Shown here: positions 11,159 through 25,468 of the stretch, in pieces
Layout of the letters: every line of letters starts with the position of its first letter
Numbering within the stretch: position 1 is the stretch's first letter
Source of the DNA: Taiwanofungus camphoratus
Taxonomy: Eukaryota; Basidiomycota; Agaricomycetes; Polyporales; Taiwanofungaceae
NCBI GenBank assembly: GCA_003999685.1
Contig: CP021223.1
Location: forward strand, 992,001-1,056,000
Direction of reading: 5' to 3'
Length of the DNA: 64,000 nt
The notes under the pieces: model-generated
Seen by the model: the letters and a program-made list of their open reading frames with translations, nothing else
Told to the model about the DNA's origin: nothing
Database searches by the model: none
Program-made: the position numbers and the translations under genes

Positions 11159-12714
11159 CAGATGAACCATGTTTACCCCCTTGATGCCTTCATCACTTTC
11201 AGTCATGAGGTGCTGCGCATATGTGTCCCATCAGATGGTGTTCAACAAACCATGTCATCGTGTGAAGTCTGTTCTTGTATGATATCCCCGGGGCTGCAGA
11301 GACAGACCTTCATCAGCGCTGTCTCAGATGCTATATTTCGGTGAGTGTCAGCCAGGTCACCAAGTACTGCTAGCATTCCATGCATCTCTTGAGCAACACG
11401 AAGTCAGGGCCAGGTCCTTTGCGAGCTCAACATCAGGAGTGCTCCAACTGTCAAAGATGACGAGTAGAGGCCAGTGTGATACCGAACCGGAGAATCTAAA
11501 CCTTATGGATGAGCGCGCCAAAATCTTGCATGCGACCGGATATCAGGGACTCACTCTGTGTCAGGCTGCCCTTCGAGCCGACCCGGACAGCTATTGATAA
11601 AACATGAAACAGCCTCAGACGCAAGTGGCACGAGCATCAAGAATAGTTCGTATTTCACAGCCTGTGTACCCATTCACCCGTTCGGGCCTGCATAACTATG
11701 GAGACTATTGGAGAGAGACAGGACTGGAGCTGACGCGCTGATGGTGGCAACATCCATTTCAGTATTAGAAGATGTGAAATATTTCTGAGATGATGGTGGG
11801 TCAAGGCAGTCGCTCCCCTCGGAATCTCTGGATACAAACTAATTTGGTCTCTAACGATTTCGATATGACGGGCGAGTTCCGGAAAAGATCGCGAGGCCGT
11901 TGTTGTAACTGAGCGATGATATTGACCCAGTGAGCAGAGGCGGGTCCGCAAGCCAGGGCTAAAACATCAAGAGTTTGCACGTTCCCGTGAACACGATCCA
12001 GCTATGTCCAGGAAAGGCGGACTTCATATTTCTTAGATTGGCAAAGCCCATCCACTCCCTCTGCCTCCAGGAAATCGTGAGTATCGCCACGATCGGTTAA
12101 GACTGTCAAAACTTGGAGATGTAAATGAACCATGCACTCCCCAATATGGCCCACAGCTATCCTGTGGCAAAAACAGTGTGCAACAGTGAACGTCGAGACG
12201 GAAATATCCCCAATGTCATTCATCCTCAAATAGCTGCAACTCTAGAAGACTGAGGCTCGGATTCTTCAGGAACTGAGTTTCCCGTCCCCCTCGAAGTTAA
12301 TATGCCTCAACGACATGTGTATATCAACCGGGAACAATTGCATTCTTTATTCAGTAAACCAAGGCCAGGTTGAGTATGGATAGCAGGCACAAGGAAGAGA
12401 GGTGATCCTCCTGGTTTGACATACTAGAGGACTGCTAATATTGAGACGATGACTCGCTGCGGTACAAAGAATGGTCGTTTCAAATCCAGCGACACAATAA
12501 TCTGCATGAAATTGTACCATGAGTGGACCTTATTTCACATATTATTGAATGCAGAACAAAGAACTGTTATTAAAAGATATTGAGTGACAGCGCTGTGTGG
12601 CAAGTTGTCGCGTAATTGCCCCGTATTCTGGATTCCATCAGATGTACACCTGTACAACATTGTACACAAAAGATTTTTCGGTTGCCACATTTTGTTTCGA
12701 TGACCCCGCCTCCC
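11159..12714. other. intergenic between convergent FIT and HEM2 genes
   Basis: About 1.55 kb in which only short, family-less reading frames occur. It contains the 3-prime ends of both convergent genes. No repeat, tRNA or relic could be supported. Confidence 0.4.
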
Positions 12715-14003
<1,289 letters not shown>

Positions 14004-16906
14004 CGTTCTGTTTGAAAAGGCGAAGGTAATCTGAGTTTGGGTTTAAATAGTAGAATAAGAGGAAAATATTAAGGTGCTGACTGGCAACCAGAATGCGCGC
14101 GTTACGGATATTAAGCGATTGTGCTCTCACTAGCCCGGGCGTAACTGACGAGCAGGATAACTTCCGACCTAATCCCCAGTTGAGTTATACGTTCCCCTAG
14201 AGCTTTCGTATCACATACTTTAGATGGTCCCCGCGGCGTTGATTCTTCAAACTTCCTTTAAGACAGTAAATGTGATCGAGATGATAGTAGTCACGGTACG
14301 AGAGGCGTAGTCGTATGACTTGAAGTGAGTACTCGGCACACTCCGGGCAACGATCAAAACGAGCGCTTATGATTCTAGTCGTTCGATCGCTGTTTGCTTT
14401 ACCAGGAGTGACACTCGTAGGTGGTGGCATCTACCATCATGCGTGTGCCCTCCATGTCATTCCGGAAATGTAACGTGGTCTCCGTCGCGGTGAAGGAAAA
14501 TACCCCACTATAAACATGGTGGGTCAAGAAACTATTCTCGTAGTCACAACTTCGTCACATCAAGGAAGAGGTTGTTTTTTTTGTCGCCAGAATTAAGACC
14601 ACGCCGAGGAGTAATCTTTCAATGTACACTCCACGCACTTGTGACCCGTTGCTTGGGGTTTCTGTTGGCATCACGTTTTGCAAGTCCCCAAGCCCCTTGT
14701 CTGACATCCCGTTGCCCTATCTCCTTGATTTTCCTGCTTATCTACACGGCGCTTACCGGTCATTTTCCTGAAGAACATGCTAATCCTTCCGGATTGCCGA
14801 GGGCCGAATGCTAAAATAAGTCGTGCAACTGTGTACGCTACGTCTTTCACGCAATGAAACCGATAACCCCAACGTGCTTCCATGGGTGGTGATCTTCTGT
14901 TGACTCTGGGGCGCAGTGCGAGACTGAGACTTCCGTATGCCTCATGCAGTGCATGCCCTATACATTCAAGACACACTTGCAATAATAATCGAAATAAGGA
15001 TAAAAAGTGCTCTCTTAGTAATGACGTTACAACTGATTCGGGACTGACTGTCATCCTCGCCGGGTCTTCATCATCGAAGCCCCTCTGGAGAAGATCCGCA
15101 TATCAGTGAAATTAGACGAAGGGCACCTTGTATTGGGATACCAAGCGACTCCATTGTAAGTGCAGAGAAAAAAGGGGGGACGATGTTGGCAGATGCCCTC
15201 GGGAGTTTGTGTGGGACATAGGTAGTATATGAAGAATTCCCATCTCATTAGGGACAACGTCGGCAAGGTGCCCACATCGCTGCCCTCCGCGCGTCTGGCG
15301 CTAACCTGCCTTCGGGTTTGCAGTCGCATTCCTGGCATACTCAAGTACCATATAACGATCGCAAGGAAACTGCGAAACAGCTTCTCCAAATATGGCAGCG
15401 CACCGCCAGCGGACGCGCCCGAAGCCCAGTCAAAGTCCGAGCCCGAGCGCGCCCGGCCCTCTGGCTCCACCTCCGCCGCACCTGGATGTTCCACGTCCGG
15501 CGCCGGATCCGACGATGTGGATCATCATACGCACACAGCAACGGCGGACGTGCCCCCGCCTCCGCATCCTGCCGTGCACGGTTTGCGGGACGGGTGAGGC
15601 ATTTTTTTCAAGTTGTCGCCTGCTGAGTGTTTAGTTAAATACGGTGATTTCCGCGTAGTGCGGACAGGGCACTGTTCCATGAAGCGCCCGAGAGTGTCCT
15701 CCAACGCCTCGAGCATTGGTACTTCTCTTAGAGGGCGCGGTGTCGGAGGAAGAAGACGAAAGCGTAGCGACGACTCACGAGAGCGAGCGACTTGATGCGT
15801 TTGGAGCAATGCTGGTCGGCTTTTCGGGTGCGTCTGCTTCGACCGATGGATCTCCCATGTTCTCATGCTGACCGAGTGTGTCCTGCTCTGAACGCCGATC
15901 AACTTGAACGTGTCGGCGCTACATGCTATCTCCAGCGCTGAGTCTACGAATTGCATGTCCGCTACACACACCGCAGGCTTGTGTCCTCTCGCGGCCCGCA
16001 TGCACGTTGCCGGAAGTGCAGCACCAATTTGAATTTGAATTTGAATTTGAATATACAATTTACAGTCGCCAAAATCGGTGCCCGCAAGGTGCGCCGGATG
16101 TTGCCGAGATAGGCCTCGTCAGATCGTTATCTCGGGCAGTCTCCTGTGGATGTGCATGGCGACTTCCCGACATCTGCCGCTCCCCCGCCTGCACTTTCCT
16201 GATACTCAACGCGAACGTCTGAGACAACTTGCAAGGCCTCTCGAGTCAAGGCCACGCTATCTGAGCCTGTCCCAAGACTGGAGTGTTGGAGCCAGCTTAG
16301 AGTGGGCCCGCGAGCTCAGGGTTCGCCAGGAGGTGCTACCCAGCTCTCATGCGCTGGCGGCTTATCGCGGCTCATCAGGCCTTCCGAGTCGGACCCGAGG
16401 GCACTGAGCAGCGCGGTTGGAGACTGAGGAGTAGGTGCGTTCCTGCTCGGGTAGGATCAGTCTTCGCTCATGCCGGTCCCTTGGTGGCCCTCGCCGATCG
16501 CAGACTGGGCGGTGGTGGCAACCGATCGCGCCAGTTCGCTAGGCTCGATCGTGAATGCTGGTACCAAGTGGTGCGTCGGCAGGCGGACGTCCGGGTCCGT
16601 GGTCGCGATCCACAGACGAACTGATCCCTCCTGGTCGTGTCTTCATTCTGCTGCAGGGGGCCAAAATCTGCGAGTATAGGAGGTGTATAGGAGGTATAGG
16701 AGGGTGTTGGCATAGCCAATCATAATATGCACCCTCGACGCTAGGGGTGCGATCCGTTATGTACACACCAGGCGGTTTGGGCTATATCTCCACCACACTG
16801 CGGATAGGTACCCAAGCAACTCGAGCTTTTCTAATCCGCTCCAGGCTGTACAGATTAACTTAGGGTATCCCCCCCTCCCTCCTCTATCTCCATCAAACGA
16901 ACCACC
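14004..16906. other. intergenic, possible unassigned coding island near 15.4-15.9 kb
   Basis: About 2.9 kb without a recognisable gene. The segment 15390-15900 is GC-rich and has long open frames on both strands (for example a minus-strand piece with REVPMLEALEDTLGRFMEQ), but none matches a family I know and the opposite-strand frames look equally plausible. A hexanucleotide microsatellite is at 16026. I cannot call a gene here. Confidence 0.3.
16026..16052. repeat. microsatellite (AATTTG)n
   Basis: Four and a half perfect tandem copies of AATTTG, ending in AAT at 16052. Confidence 0.9.
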
Positions 16907-18225
16907 TCAGATCCGCGCCCGTGCACGCCACCCTCCATCCAGCCTATCCAGCAGCGCCTGCACCTCCCGCACGGCGCCCTTGCGCTCGCGCCGCGCCTCC
17001 TCCCACTCGCCCTCCGCGGTGATCGCGTCGAGCCGCAGGAGCGCCTGCAGCAGGAGCTCGCCGAGGCGTACATGCTCCTGCTCCAGCTCCGGCAGGGGGG
17101 TCGCCGCTGCCGTCCCCGCCGCCTGGGGAGCGGGTGCAGACGCGGCGACGGTGGGGGCGGGAGCGGGCACAGGCGCTGCGGGGTCGAGCGCGGATAGGAA
17201 GACGTCCACGCTCGGCTGGAGCGTGGCGCGCACCGCGTCGAGCTCGCTGCGGATCTGCGCGACGGTGCTCGCCTCGGTGCGCTCCCTCGGTGCGCGCGCC
17301 TTGGCGCTGAGTTTTGCTGTGGCTCTTTGGGGGTGGGCGGGGAGGGGCTCGCCGCCGACGAGCGCGATGGTCGAGCTGGGCTTGATGCCGTAGGCGGAGA
17401 CTGGGAGGGTGAGCGGGGACAGAACGCCGGTATAGAATGGGTGGGAAGAAGAGGTGAGTAAGCGAAGGCGGGAACGGGATAGTAGCCGCGGGGGCAATAG
17501 TAGCCGACGCCGTAGAATAGGACGGATGGGACAAGCAGAGATAACCAGTGAGGCAGGGCGCATGACGTCAGGCTATGTAGCTGCGCATCACACGGGCGTC
17601 AAGAAAGGTGAAGAGAAGCGCAGCGAGTTATCACATCTATCGGGCTGCCGGTGACGCCATTGCAGCCTCGTGTCCGGGGCCGTGGACGCACCGGACACGC
17701 GTCGCGAAGCGAGCGAGCGAAGGACAGCCATAGCAGCGCGGCATCAGCACGCAGCATGGGCACGGGCACGGGCACGCGGGGGCAGTTGACACATAGCAGT
17801 ATGACGCGGGGGGAGGAAGTGGGGGTGACAGGGACATGGACAAAAGAGGGTCACGGAGAAGGGAGAAGGGGGGCACGAAGAAGAGGGCGGACGGAGCTTA
17901 CTGGGCGCGTTGTCGTCCTTCATGACGGCTCCGGCGTGGATGAGCTTGAAGGACTGCGCGGGGAGCTGCGTGTACGCGGCGAGGTCGTGCCGGAGCGTGG
18001 CGAGCTTGGTGTCTGGTGGGGGAAGGGGGAAATGCAGCCTGCGTGCGCACGACGCGGGCGGAGCAGCAGCGGTAGATAGGCACGGTAGGCAGATCGACGC
18101 GGACGGAGCCCGGGACGCGAAGCGGAAGTCGAAGGGCAAGGCGGGGGCTACGTCAGAACAGTGCGTGATGCGGGCGAGAGCAGGACGCCGCACCTCTCCC
18201 TCCCCCATTTGACGACATAGCTCAT
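16907..18225 (-). CDS. BAG-domain cochaperone with N-terminal ubiquitin-like domain
   Basis: BAG domains bind the Hsp70 ATPase domain and drive nucleotide exchange. The N-terminal ubiquitin-like domain usually links the chaperone to the proteasome. Three exons give about 265 residues. Exon 1 encodes MSYVVKWGRER. Exon 2 continues LHFPLPPPDTKLATLRHDLA, then YTQLPAQSFKLIHAGAVMKD. Exon 3 completes the ubiquitin fold with ISAYGIKPSSTIALVGGE. A Pro/Ala-rich linker follows, and the BAG helices run from VAQIRSELDAVRATLQPSVD to QALLRLDAITAEGEWEEARR and REVQALLDRLDGG. The second intron (17401-17901) is 501 nt, about ten times the local norm. The gene is divergent from PBS2. Confidence 0.88.
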
Positions 18226-18713
18226 GGTCCTGGTGCGCCGCGATCTGCGGGGCCGGGCGAGGTGCTTCGCGTGGAGGTAGGAGACGCGGAGGAGAATGAG
18301 GAGGACGGGGACAACTGTGGAGAGTGCATCAGCGGTGCGGGCGGGCGAGGAGACACGAGCGAGGGGTGTACCGAGGGCGAGCGGGGAGAGCAGGATGGGC
18401 AGGCTGGGACGGGCGGAGGCGGGCGGATAGACACGTTGTGATACGATAGGAAATGCTCAGTGGGGGGGCCGCTCGGTCTCTGTGGTGGAGCGGCTGCTGT
18501 CCAGGAAGCGCGGTTCATCGATGGACAGCCACCGATGTTCACACTCCGCTGCAGGCGGCGACTGAACGCAGGGCAGAACGGGGGCACGGCATGGCGGCAC
18601 GGGAAGCGGCGGCTGACATCATAGGGGCTGGCATGCCACTGGCCTGTACGCGCGACCGCCGTTTATAACCGCCCTCCTCTCTCTTGTCTTCTCCCAGGGC
18701 CACCGTCTCCGCC
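18226..18713. promoter_or_regulatory. divergent promoter region, BAG gene and PBS2
   Basis: 488 bp between the two start codons. A TATA-like TTTATAA lies at 18662-18668, about 45 bp upstream of the PBS2 start, in the correct orientation for PBS2. Confidence 0.45.
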
Positions 18714-20891
18714 ATGTCTGACCCTCCGCCCTCCCATGACGGCCCTCTCCCCCGTCCACAGCCCCGCACTCCCGCCCCGCCCTCCACCCCCGCCCGCAGC
18801 GTCGCCGGCCTCTTCAACAGCCGCAGACCCCTCGCCTCCACCCCCATCCCGCCCTCCCTCCAGGCAAAGATGGCCGCAGTGAGTCTCATCCCTCCATCCC
18901 CACCATCCCCCGCCCACTCACAGCACCCGCGCCCAGATCGCCCAGCGCGGCTCCCAGGTCCAGAGCCAGGGTCACAGCCAGAGACCCGACCCCGGCAGCC
19001 CGCGCCCGAACGCCGTCGACGCCGCCGCCGCCGCATTCACTCGCGTCTCCCTCGCAGACCGTCCGGGCCCCGCTGCCGGCGCCCATCCCGTGTCGTCCCC
19101 CGGCCCCGCGCGCCCCGGCATGCCAGGCGCGGGTGGGCTCGCCGCGCGTCGCATGAAGATGAACGCGCCCCGGCTCTCGCCCAACGACATCCACGGCGGC
19201 ATGCACCTCCCCCCCGTCGCCGGCGGTGGGCCTCAGGGTGCAGGCCTGGGCAGCGGCCGCCCGATCGTGGACGATGCTCCCGCCGGACGCCGCCTCCCCC
19301 CGAACAACTTCAGCACGCCGTTCGCCAACTGGGGTAAGATTGTGTGCGTGTCCGCGCTTTCTTCCTTATCGCCTTGCCATCTTTTTCAGCTCTTCTTCTT
19401 CTTACCGCGATTGAATCGATGGATGGACCGTGACTTATGCTGCTTTTGTCCCTTTGTGCAGCGATCCGAGCGGAGCGCTCAACTTTAGCGGCAAGGCGGT
19501 GCTGCACGCGTCAGGCGTCAACTTCTCGAACGGCTCGTCTTTCGCAATCAACATGGACCAGCTGCAGCTCGATGAGGAGCTCGGCAAGGGCGCGTACGGC
19601 ACCGTCAAGAAGGTGCTACACAAGCCCACGAACGTCGCCATGGCCATGAAGGTGTGCCACCATCTCCGTCTCCCCCCTTGCGCGTGCGCGGGGCAGTCAT
19701 TCACCTCTGTTTTGGTCTCACCTCTCGCGGCCACACAGGAAATCCGCCTGGAGCTAGACGAGGCAAAACTGAACGCGATCATCATGGAGCTCGACATCCT
19801 CCACCGCGCGGTCGCGCCCGAGATCGTCGAATTCTACGGCGCGTTCTTCATCGAGTCGTGCGTCCGCCGCTTCCTTTCTTCTTCGCACCGCTTACACATG
19901 TCATATGCGCCTTCATAGCTGCGTGTACTACTGCATGGAATACATGGACGCCGGCTCGCTGGACAAGCTCCAGGGCGCGGGCGTGCCGGAGGACGTGCTG
20001 GGCCGCATTACGGGGAGCATGGTGCGCGGGCTCAAGTTCCTCAAGGACGACCTGCAGATCATACACCGAGGTGCGTCCCTCCTCTCCACCTCCGCATCCC
20101 GCTCCGTTTCCCATCCCGAGTTCCCGTCTTCCCCCACCACCCCCGTCCACCTCCACTCCGACTCTCTGTCCTATGAGCACGCGAGAGACCACATGTGGCT
20201 GACCGTGCGTGCAGACGTGAAGCCGACGAATGTGCTTGTGAATCGCCGCGGCGATGTCAAGCTGTGCGACTTTGGCGTGTCGGGCCAGCTCGAGAAGAGC
20301 CTCGCCAAGACGAACATCGGGTGCCAGAGCTACATGGCCGTGCGTCACCTCCTTTCTTTCTCGAACAATAAACGACCTCTCACACCCCCCATTTCCTTCT
20401 CACTGCCGCTTCTACGTTTACTCATCAGCCTGAGCGCATCAAGGGCGAGTCGCAGAACAATCTCGGCACGTACACCGTCTCCTCGGACGTGTGGTCGCTC
20501 GGGCTCAGCATGATCGAGATGTCGCTCGGGCGCTATCCGTACCCACCCGAGACGTACGCGAACGTGTTCGCGCAGCTGACCGCGATCGTGCACGGCGACC
20601 CGCCCGAGCTGCCGGACGGGTTCTCGGACCTGAGCAGGGACTTTGTTGCACGGTGCCTGCACAAGGTGCCCGAGATGCGCGCGACGTATGCGGAGCTGCT
20701 AGTGAGTGGGGCATGGCCTAACCGCGACGAGTGCTGACACTGCGTGCCTTTAGGCGCACCCGTTCCTGGTGCGGGACCGCCAGCGGCACGTCGACATGCC
20801 CAAGTGGGTTGCGGAGGCGCTGGCGCACCGCGACGCGAAGCAGGCCGAGGATCGGCGGCAGAAGTTGCTACAGGAAGATGGCTCGTCGTGA
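18714..20891 (+). CDS. PBS2: MAP kinase kinase of the HOG stress pathway (Pbs2-like)
   Basis: Dual-specificity kinase that activates the Hog1 MAPK in osmotic and oxidative stress. The N-terminal third is Pro/Ser-rich and disordered (MSDPPPSHDGPLPRPQPRTP) and contains AARRMKMNAPRLSP, a basic-hydrophobic stretch that could dock Hog1. The linker NWGKIVDPSGALNFSGKAVL joins two exons. The kinase domain carries ELGKGAYGTVKKV (glycine loop), AMKEIRLELDEAKLNAI (ATP Lys), IIHRDVKPTNVLVN (catalytic loop), KLCDFGVSG (DFG), and an activation segment SLAKTNIGCQSYMAPERI with Ser and Thr spaced as in Pbs2. It then continues SDVWSLGLSMIEMSLGRYPY. The tail AEALAHRDAKQAEDRRQKL is charged. At least eight exons, all splicing in frame. 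Pbs2 is preferred over Ste7/Mkk1 because of the activation segment and NFSGKAVLHASGV. Confidence 0.93.
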
Positions 20892-21694
20892 CGCGCGAGG
20901 ATACTACGACAGCAGTGCTGACGCGTGCCGCAGCGCTCTGCGGCGCCGCACATGGTCCTGAGCGATAGCCTGGCCTCTATTTGGCGTGCGGGCGACGGCT
21001 GGCGTCCGCTCGCCCGCGGGTGTTCCGTGACTGGGTCGACCTGTGCCGGCCGTCGACGAGAACGCAAAATGCCGACTTTTTCTCGGCCCACTCGCGTGGC
21101 GGTATACATGTCCGCTGGAGTCAGTGAAGGGTGTGTTTCTATATACTTATGCGGATGCGGAGATGGGGAGCTGCAGGCTGTCTATGCCGGGTGGTGTATA
21201 TGCCAGGACGCAGATACTGTCGTTGATGTCCTGTGCGTGGGGCGCGTGCGCGCTCCGGCGGCACATAATGTATGATGGGTAGGCTGCGGCTGCCTGCGGG
21301 CGGGTGTGCGTGCCTCCGCCCTCGCTCTGTTACTTACAAACACACGATGCGCGTCGTTACATTATACGATAGTAGCTCCAAGCGCTGCGATGTACAACTG
21401 TGCACCCACACACACGATAGGGGCTGTCTGTTCACGTATGCATGTATCCATAACATAACTTATTCTGTATCGTTCTTGCGTGCACGGTACTCAATGCACG
21501 AGCGATGGATTCACGTGACGAGCTCCTCTGAGGGCGTCTGAAAGACACAGTGGTGACACGTACATACACGCGCCACGCTCCGTCTCCCACATCCATCCAG
21601 CACTGGACTAATAGGCAGTGCTCTAAAACTGCAGCTGCAGGCGGCTTTCCCTTGACATCTCTCTTTCTTCGGCTTTCCGAGACATTTCGCAACA
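20892..21694. other. intergenic, PBS2 3-prime region and GOT1 promoter
   Basis: About 800 bp, GC-rich at first, with no supportable gene. It contains the PBS2 3-prime UTR and the upstream region of GOT1. Confidence 0.4.
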
Positions 21695-22447
21695 ATGTGG
21701 CTTTCAGATGGACAGAGTACGCGTTTCCCCCCCTCCCTCCCTCGGTCCCAGGCTCACGAACATTGCGGTCTGATGTTGTGGCTGGCTGCACACAGAGATT
21801 GGCGTCGCGCTGACGAGCTTTGGGGTGCTGTTCATGCTACTGGGCGTCATACTCTTTTTTGACGGCGCACTGCTCGCGCTTGGGAACGTAAGCACATGTC
21901 TGCCATCCCCCCGGCTCACTGCTTGTTACACGACAACCTGTGGTCCTGGAATTCAGAAGGAGGGGCATCTTGATTCCGGCTAACTGAACTACGCTTCCAG
22001 CTCCTCTTCCTCGCGGGCCTCACGCTGATCATCGGCCCTCACAAGACCTTTTACTTCTTCGCGCGAAAGCAGAAGATCCGCGGCACGGTATGTTTCTTTG
22101 GCGGCATTCTGCTCGTGTTCCTCAAGTGGCCGTCTGTGGGCGTGGTCGTGGAGACGTTCGGGTTCCTGAATCTATTCGGGTGTGTTTTTTGCGGGTTCAG
22201 TGTGTGTGATTGGAGGCCTGAATGAAGACTTGGTGTGTGTGCAGGGACTTCTTCCCTGTTATCTTGACATTCCTCAGGCAAGTACCAGGCGTTGGCCACC
22301 TGCTATCGTTGCCATATATACGAGATGTCAGTGTTTCTCTCCGTTCATTCTCGTTTGACCATTTCACTCAGTAACGTACCGTGTTTCTCATTCTTCATGG
22401 GATAGGTGGCGAATCGGCTGGCAGGGTCGCGGACGTCTATTGTATAG
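21695..22447 (+). CDS. GOT1: Got1-like vesicle transport membrane protein
   Basis: Small four-span membrane protein of the ER-Golgi cycle that helps COPII vesicle tethering and fusion. The spliced protein is about 140 residues, the usual family size. Visible blocks are MWLSDGQKIGVALTSFG, VLFMLLGVILFFDGALLALG, LLFLAGLTLIIGPHKTFYFF, IRGTVCFFGGILLVFLKWP, VETFGFLNLFGDFFPVILTF and VGHLLSLPYIRDVANRLAGS. Exons begin at 21695, 21796 and 22001, with two further short introns near the end. The start is the only Met before the first helix. Very close to the family throughout. Confidence 0.95.
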
Positions 22448-25400
22448 CATTTCTCTTGGTGACGATGGTGTGAATTTTTGAGCGCGGTGTTTACACTGCA
22501 TCCGACAGACCAAAGTCTCCCTGTGAGCCAGTCGAATCTAAGCTATGCTTTAGCCAGATATTTTACAAGCGTGCGGAGCAATCTCAATCGCGAATGCGAC
22601 ACAAACTCTTCAGTTCCCGAGTCTGGGAATGGGACTTGACGCTCGAATTAAGCAAGTTCGGCTCACGCAGGAAACCGATATGGTTCCCGAACAAGCGTGA
22701 GCTTGTACGCTCTACCACAAGACACGATCCTTGTTACAAGGAAATGACGGACTGGACAGTCTTCATCGGTGTGATTGCATTGGTGTCGATCAAGAACTGA
22801 ATCAGCTGCGAGGCTTGTACGTTATTCTGTGAAGACAAGGAGAAGGACTGTATACTTTAAAGTCTACCACTCTCATGACCGGAATCAAGTCGACTGTGTC
22901 ATTGAGATGTGCAAATCCAGCTAGGAGATTCAGCACAGCGTGTATTCCAACTCGTTATTTACACTAGCGAAATGGAGCGTACTTACCCCGTGGTCAGTGC
23001 AAGCCGACTGAGATGGCGTAGCGATATTCCAGCTGCACAACCCGGCTTGAACGCCGTTCGGTCTAGAAGGCGATGGTGGTCTTGACAGACCACCCGAACC
23101 CGCTGCACGCAAAGTACTTAGACCCATGGGGCACCGAAACTACATTTGTGATCGCCTCGAAGTTTTCCAACTTCAAGGCGTATAATCCGCTTTTGTGCAA
23201 AGATAAGGGGCCATTAAGTAAGATGATGGCGAGACCTGAAAATCAAAACAAGACCGATTCAGATAGACAAAAATACAATTCGCCATTCTGATTTCGCTAA
23301 GGCTGCGCAAGGCACTCTGATCTCGCGGGAGCATGCAAGAGGAGTCCGTGGCGTCAGGTACACGTGAATGAGCTTATATTGGTCTCGTTAAGACGAGAGA
23401 AATGCACATGCATGTTTGCCGCTCAGGTCTGTAATGCTACAAATGCAGCTTCACCGGATTGGCTAGATGGACTTGTCGAATCGGCTTCAACTGCACCTCG
23501 CCAGGTCGACACAACAAGGCATGACATAGGCCATGGTCGGCGTCCGGAAATCGGGATTCCATTGCTAATCAACAAGAAAGCACATAACCATCGAACGTTT
23601 GCGTCCAATTGGAGATGAACGAGGTTCGCAGAGATTCCGGTAGACCTGAACTAGAGACAAAGAGTGTCTGCCGCAAGAATACAGACGGCCAACCGGCAAC
23701 TTGTCGCATCCATCGACGAATTCCAGGTCCCGATGTCTAATTGAGGATATTGTTCTTGAAATTTGTTTGTAAGCTTATACTATCATTTGACCAGTGTTTG
23801 AAGATTTCCGTCATTCGATTTTTAGCTCCACAATGACTGAATGGATTGCTCTCGGAGCAGTGTCATTTTGTGGCTATGAATCTTGGCTACATGGCCATAT
23901 ACTTACATTTTTAATTACTTTCGTAGTGAGGTGCCCAAGGACGTTCCGGTGGAGGGGACTAGTGTTTGACGATTTTTCCGAGCAATGTCACGAAGAGTCA
24001 CCATACCAGGACAGTGCCACAATGAAGCTCCGACGTGGCTTTTGGGCATCCGCCTGCAGCATTGCAATGACAACGAAGTGCGTCTGCTGGCGGAGTTCAA
24101 ATCCAGATTGAGGAAGTGTCACTCTTGCTCATGGATTGTAACGCACAGCAACACATTTGCTGCTGTACACTCATTGCGCCCACGATAAGCTTCGGAAAAA
24201 TTGGGAGAGTGCATGTTATGGTGTGCTTGAGTTAGACACAAGTACAGGAACTAAGCGGCCATGGTTTGGGATGAGGCGAGAGGGTAGAAGAACGGCGATC
24301 GGCCTAATTAATAGATTTTCTGACACTCATATTGAACTTGTTCTCTACACACTCCCTCTCTTTAAAATCGGAGAACACAGTTGTGTTGCATGATTTTCTA
24401 GACTATTTTAGATATCGTCTGATCTTGAGAATATCCCAAGGAGAGTTTGCGATAAGCCATTCTCAAACACTGGGTCCTTCTCAAAGTGGTGTCACACGAT
24501 AGTATATCTCCATGACACCCGGAGTACAACTTTGAAGGAGCTGATGAAGTTCATATGCCGCTCCACGAGACACATGACCTCAGATATTGAGACTGACGGA
24601 GGAGGCTCCGCCGCTCCACAGCTTGAAGCTAGACCAGAATAAACTTTGATTAATGAAAGAGCTCAGCTCGAGATAATATCGCGGCACAATATCTTAATCC
24701 AGATGAGAGCGTTGTCAAAAGCGATATCAACGAAGGACACAAGCGATTGATGTTAAACTGATATACTTGCGAGAGAAAGAATGTGCAATACGACAAGATT
24801 TCCGTGAGCAATTCGTGATAGTCTTCCTTTTGTCAACACCCTTCTGCTTCCTGGTTACTCCGCACCTTTTCAATTGTGTAGTCAATGTTTACGACCAACT
24901 GACGTCCCAGAAGGCTGTTGATGCTCAACCGTGCGTACTGCCATGTATGCGTCCATGGACGTACTAGCTTCAATTCATTATTCCGGGTTCAATCTGTGAA
25001 CTGGCTTTATATAACGACTTTCTGCCGAGAAAAAAAAAAAGACTGACCGATGAGATATTGGCGACCTTCACAAGGAATAGGACCTTCGAAGAACAGTGAA
25101 CCAGCTCAGAGAACGACCCGAACCAGATTTCCTCATCCCACGCACGTGATACATTGACGCGGTCATTGCGCCCCTACTCTTTCATGATATTTATGATCAG
25201 CATGCAACAGTGTACCCTCAGTCCAGCTTTTCTATGTTAGGTCTTAACTGTTCGTTCATAGACGTCTCTTATCGTGAATTTGTGGAGGAGATTTAAGTTT
25301 CTTCAATCTACATAAAACAAGATTGAAACGGATTCCCCGATGAACATTTCCCGATACCGGGTTTACGCAGACAAGTGGAATTGACGACAACAAGAAGCGC

Positions 25401-25468
25401 CTTAGAGACCTCTGCTATAAAAGGCGTCATGAGCTGACCTCCCTCTGTATCTTCGAACACTTCCGAAT
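22448..25468. other. 3-kb gene-poor, AT-richer interval
   Basis: No gene recognised on either strand. Only short frames with no coherent splicing occur. There is a run of A at 25029-25040. Composition drops sharply from the GC-rich block to the left. It may hold old, unrecognisable repeat DNA. Confidence 0.4.
25416..25423 (+). promoter_or_regulatory. TATA box of the NmrA-like gene
   Basis: TATAAAAG, 45 bp upstream of the ATG at 25469 and in the same orientation. Confidence 0.6.

Noticed and set aside
16944-17534. 196-codon minus-strand frame rich in Arg/Ala
   Set aside because: Alternative frame of the BAG gene exon; the chosen frame carries the ubiquitin-like and BAG motifs.
24060-24115. 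tRNA-like B box (GAGTTCAAATCC)
   Set aside because: No matching A box or cloverleaf at the right distance.
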